Of a DNA stretch of 64,000 bases, positions 49,701-55,700 are shown one piece after another (position 1 is the first letter of the stretch; every line of letters begins with the position of its first letter). A program made the translations under genes and the position numbers. The notes under the pieces were generated by a model, which did no database searches, was not told the origin of the DNA, and was given only the letters and a program-made list of their open reading frames with translations. The DNA comes from Symbiodinium kawagutii (lineage: Eukaryota > Sar > Dinophyceae > Suessiales > Symbiodiniaceae): NCBI GenBank assembly GCA_009767595.1, contig VSDK01003885.1, positions 69,477-133,476 of the forward strand, read 5' to 3'.

Positions 49701-52700
49701 AATCGAGCACTGTGCGACAATTCTTTTACTGAGGAATACCCAAAATCATGTGCCTAATCAGGGAGAAAGTCACGTGGCGAGCTGGGTTATCAGCCCACAA
49801 GTGGATGGAAGAACACTGGTCAATTGGGGAAGCTTCACTAGGGGTACAGGGTTTTGACCCACAGTCGAGTATTTCTCTTGTTGTTCAATACATCCTGCTG
49901 ATGGGCGCTGATGTTTCTCGTATTGTTGTGGGCCATGTCCTTCTTCTTGCTGCTTGCATCTGTTTGACTGCTGCTTACATCCCTCTGCAAAATGGTTATA
50001 TTCCTTTTACTGCAGATTCTATCCCTCTGATTGCTAGTGATATTTTCTCTTATACACTGATATCTGATACTGTTGATACTTGTCACTGGATTGAATTCCC
50101 TGTCACTGATCCTTTTGATATCCCTGTTCCTGGCACTGTTGGTTATACCCCTGTGAGGCTACTACCCCCCACTTTGATTTCTTGGTATCCGCACAAGCGA
50201 TTGTTGTATCTACCAACCCTACAGCCATGGTTCCTACCCCTTTCTACGTGGGGATGGACATCCAAGTGATCATCATTCACCATCATTCACCATTATGACT
50301 CAAGCATTAACCACTAATCATGGTATATCCAAGCATTATCAACCACTAATCATGGCATGTCATGGTAAGCCTGGTGGGTGGTACCATCATGAACCGCTGG
50401 GCCAGCCACCGAGTGGCGTGGCGTTTCGGTCACCTCCCAGGCCCTGGAAGGTGAGCTTGTTCGAATCGGTGGTGAGCGATACAGCCACTCAGCTGACGCT
50501 GTTGCCCAGGTGTAGCTCCAAGGCCATGAAGCTATGTAGCCAAGACCAGGGGCTAAGACTATGACCAGTTGACAGATCTTTCTCATGCTGGGGAAAACCT
50601 GGTTCAAGCAGGTTCAAGCAGGTTCAACCAGGTTCAACCAGGTTCAACCACCAAGCAGTAGATTGATCTTGGATGATCTTGGCTATCAGCAGGGATTTTT
50701 GAGGTGATTCATGTCCTTTCGGTGAGCGAGGAGGTATCGTTGGCATACCATGATGCCAAGATATTGTTTGTAGCCTTGACCTTGAGCCAATAGTGAAGGA
50801 TGAGATATTGGCCCAGGAACAAGCCACAAACAATGCCAAAGATACATGGTTCCCGATGCCATCCACATGTGGCCTGAAATATTTTCGAACATCGGGAGAA
50901 AGGTTTATCAGCCCCCGTCAACCACTGACAATCATTTCCACCTGTTGTAAATCTGATTAGCCATCATGAATCATCGGTGTCAAAAATTATGTTCCAGTAT
51001 CAACCTTATTCATAATTCCTGGCCGTCATGAAGCATCGCAAGTAACAGTTGCCACCCATTGCTAACAACCATCATTCGTCACTACAAGCAGCAGTCGCTG
51101 CAGTTTACTATGATTATTCTTCTCCATTTTGAGTCAACATTGCAAACCATTATCAACCATTCTGAATCATTGTCCAAAACCATTCGCTGTTCTTGTTGAC
51201 CATTCTGAACCAGCTTCAACAATGATGCAGGGCTAGCCACCGTGAACTATTTAGCAACCAATATCAACCATCGTTCAAAGTACAGACCATCATCAATCAT
51301 CATTAAACAAAATTTGAAACATGATTGAGCACTGTAGACGATATCATTTCCTTGTTGCCTGGGTAACCTAAACCTGGCCCTGGCTATCTTTAAATGTATG
51401 TTCACACCGTCAATCAGTGTCAACAGCCAGTCATTGTTCACAACTACGAACCATTCGTCAAGGGTTTATGAACCCCCATTGTTCATTCATCATGAGCAGG
51501 CGTCACTAACATGAACAATCATTGCTATTACCCCGTGGCATTCTTCACCTTCGTCAACCATTCTTCACCCATACGGCTGTGGGTGGCGCGTGTACGCCTG
51601 GCTGCTCCCATAAACGACCAAACAAGTTCAGCTGATGGGATGGGTTCACCCCCGTAGATCCCCATGGCCACATACTTGGTATATCCCCCATTGTTGCTTG
51701 TCATTATGAGCTGTCCCCATATATCTCCCTATTGTTGCTCATTATCCCCAGCCGTATGAGCCGTTGACAAGCTACCACTTGCTCGCAGATTTTTGAAGCT
51801 GTTTCCACATCTGTTTACAAATCGAGGATGATGAAGAACAGTTGCAACTGGCCGTCGTTTACTGAAGTTCTATTCACATTGATTAGCCAGCGACCCTTCA
51901 GCCATCACTACTGCTTGTAAATCAGCAACCATCAGCAACCATCAGCAACCGATGCTCCTTCAGATGATGCGACACGTGATGGTTGATGACGTTGGTTGTG
52001 ACCCCGTGGCCCCTAGGAGCACATGGTGGCCACGCTCTCAGCCATGGAGCACGCTGTGACGGGGGGCGAGGTCAACGGCCCCAAGAAGGACCCCGCGTGC
52101 AGCGGGGGCCGTAAGTTTCATGGCTTCTAAGCTGGTTATGTGGCTATGGGAAGCTGCTTATGAGCTGCGTATCATGGCTGGTTACATGGCTTCTAAGCTG
52201 GTTACATGGCTTCTAATACTGGTAAGCTGCTTACAAGCTGCTGATGCTTGCTCTTCTCTTAAGAGTTAGCATGGTTAATTAGCTGTTAATTCTATTAAGC
52301 TGCTTATCGCTGCGTAAGTAATGTTGATTCTGGTGATTTTGTAATTGTTCATCTGCAGGGTAGCTTTGAACCATGCTATCTCTGTTTTGGTGGACCCATA
52401 TCAAGAGTTGTGACCACATATCAACAAGGTAAGTTTCATGTCATTTGAGTAGCTGCATCGGTGGGAGCAAAACAGTTATTGCGCTTGGCTGAGAGACTGT
52501 TGGTCAAGATGCGCGAGGCTCTGGGAATGCGCGACTGCAAAGATAGCAGCCACAGGTGGAGGCGGTAGTTTGTTATGCCGTTCTGGAACCACCATGGGTT
52601 ACCATGGGTTACCTGTTCATGATACCAATCCAACATGTCTATACCATTCCTCCCCACCTAATAGGTTCATCTCGGTGCTGACCTGGTCGTTAGCCACTCC

Positions 52701-55700
52701 AGGGTCAATTCTGAGATCAGGGGAAGGCAGCTCTGCAGCTACTTCCTGGTGTTGCAGGAGTAATTTGGGAGCACTTCAGTTTGGGAGCAGAAGTCCAAGT
52801 TGGTTGATACAGATTGATATGGGTCAAGTATAGATCCAGTATATATGGACATTGTGATTGTAAATTTATCATGGTTTAAACCATAGTATTCATCATCGTG
52901 AACCTCGAACTAAGTATGATAAAGTAGATAAACCATGATTTATAATTAGCCAATTATCATCACAAACACTGATTGACATTGATTATCATCATGGTGCTGC
53001 AGGAACTGAAACCAGCGTGGGGAATCAGATGCTCCACTTGGAAGTTGGATAGGCATCGCTTCCTCAAGCTGCGTGAACGCAGCCGGATCAGATCGTTGAG
53101 GATTTCATACCCAGGCAACATCCGTATAATGCCAACGGTTCTTGTCATTTCGTATCCTGATTCTTGTCCTGTTGCTACTATTGTTGGCCTATATCCCGAT
53201 TTGTTTGCCTACGATTGTATCATTGTAATGATAGCTACCATATCCAACAAATCTTGTTTGCCTATTGCTGCTATGGTCTCCTGAGCAGATCTTGAGTGTC
53301 CAACTGCGTCTCCAGGAGTCCTTGTACAAGTTGATGCGCCTGGGGTCAAGCGTTGAGTGTGCCAACGCTGGTGGTTCATGACTAGTGTTTGGTTCAGCGG
53401 AATAATCAAATCATCAACCGTTGGAAGCCAGAAATACTTAAGCCTTTACATACTCTCAACCACAATATGATTTGATTCGATTGCATGATCGCCATCGTTC
53501 ACCACTTTAGAACAACAGTGATCGACATTGACCATACTGAGATTATTCACCATGCTGATGGTGTGGTTGCTACTCATCTCAGCAGATTGATCCTCCTTGC
53601 ACTGGGGCAACGTGGGGTAAAGATGAACACCCTGCTATGACATCCCAAATTGACAAAGAGAATGACTAGGTACATAGGTTGATATTGGTTTATAGGGGTT
53701 GTCATGGTTGAGAACGCCTGATCATGTTCAATATTGTTCAATGATCTTGCCATGGAATCATTGGATTCATGGTTGAGAGGACTTCGTAGCTCCCTGTGAA
53801 CACCTGCGTGACTTGAGATGACGAAGATGTGTGGGACGTGACCCATATGAGTTGAGGTCCATGCTGGCGTCATGTTTCACGTTATTCCACACGATTACTT
53901 GGATATTCCAAGCGCGGTGATATACATCACCGTTCACGGTTGTAAGCCATTTCTGGTTGTTATCCCCATGATTCAGTTACGAGTGGCCCTGGAGCCTTCT
54001 CCTGTCCCTAGAAACATCCATAGGGCATAAACGATCGTAACTTGAGTGGTGAGACCATTGCGAAGATGCGATTCCTGAACTGATCTAAGCGATGTCTGCA
54101 GGTGATGACCCAACCAACATGTCAAATATGCTTTCTATCTATTTCTGGAGAATCTGTTGTTCTTTTCAATCCTTCTCATGCATTTTTCACATTTTTGATC
54201 TCTACTGCAGTATCTTTCAGTATCTCAACGGATTTCTTTTCCGTTTCCGCAATTCTTGCAATCATATCAGTTGAGAACCCCCAGTTGTCTCGGGTGTAGA
54301 AGATTCATGCTTTTCCGTCCACATATACAACTACACTCACAAATAATGCATGGATGCATGCACAGCTGCCGAACAGCTCATTAAGTTCCATCTCTTGTGT
54401 TCAGATATGGATCTCTGGTTCCCTGGTAGGACACCTGACCAGCCAAAAGACTGAGGCAATCAAGCACTCTCTTCAGGCCGCCCCCAAGGGCCGGGGCCAG
54501 GGCAGATGTGTGTTCTGTCGAAGCCTCCCTTTCTGACTGATGGTTCCTCCCCAGGTGGTTATGGCTGCGGTTCTCACTGGAGAAACAGCTGGCTTGTGCT
54601 GGTTGATACTAGCGAAGGATGGTTAGTAATGGTATCTCTAGGTTGTGGCTTTCTTCTCTGCCATGTGGCTCCCTCTTGTAAGCATAGTCTTGGACCACTG
54701 TCGAGTGAGTCAGCCATGGCTCAGCCTGTCATGAGGGCCTGTCATTGGCGGGTCGGCCGGGTTGCCCCAATACCAGGATTGGCTGCCATGAAGCATTAGC
54801 TGGTTCATGGTTGATCATTGGCTGGTTCTTACCTGCCACTATTGACCATGAATCATTAGTCACCACAAGCAACCAGCGTAAACCATTCTCGACCATTATC
54901 CTCATCATCAACCAGTATCATCCATTGTTGACCATTGCTATTAACTTCTATTCTATTGGCCATTACAAACTAGTGGTTCATAGATCTTAATAGTTAATTC
55001 ATGTGAGCGCAATAGGTAACTGTTTGTGCCCACATAGATGAATACATGCTAATAACGAACAGTTATGATCAACTATTAGTAGTTGATCATCATTACTATG
55101 AATCATATTATCATTATGAATGACCAATGGTGCTATGAACAATTTATTGTTCATAGCCAATAATGATCAACTGTGAACCAACGGCTGTATTCTTCACATG
55201 CCCGCGCTGGCACTGTGTCAGGCAGTCAGCGCAACGGACGGTGCTGAAGAGCCCTGGCCGCGTGCGCTGAAACCGCGACGTTTCGTGCTCACGAGCTGCG
55301 CTCCACATGGCGCACAGAGTTCTTCCGGTGGTGATGCGAAACGATAAGTGGCGAGCTGGGTCAAGCCGTTAACCAACCAACAATAGCTGGTTAAGAATAG
55401 GGGATGATAACCAACAATTATAGGGGATATATACCAGCTAGATATGGATATGGGTCAATATTAACCAACCAATAACATCTCTGTTTAATTGGTTTTATAA
55501 GGACTTAGAATGGTTAAGAAAGGGAGTAATAGGGGAAAATCACCAGCAATAATGGTTAAACAACAATTATGGGGCATATTAACCAACAAGAATAGTGGGA
55601 AAACGTGCTGGTTAATGATGGGGAACCAGGGAGACTAAGGGTGAACTGACCCACTGCCATTTGCTAAATACAAGGAAGGAAAATGGCAACTAACAGTTGG

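Larger units (their letters stand above)
48690..50440. other. Intron with family A copies and duplicated segment
   Basis: It holds an eroded family A left end at 48755-48800, full copies at 48891-49001 and 49771-49866, and a duplicated ~130-bp segment (AGGATCCTAAAAATGGTTGG at 49020 and AGGACCCTAAAAATGGTTGG at 49160). Confidence 0.55.

Noticed and set aside
52973..53284. Plus frame with [18 protein letters not shown] as an exon
   Set aside because: A minus frame over the same bases is equally protein-like, and the 52017 and 55252 exons splice in phase without it.
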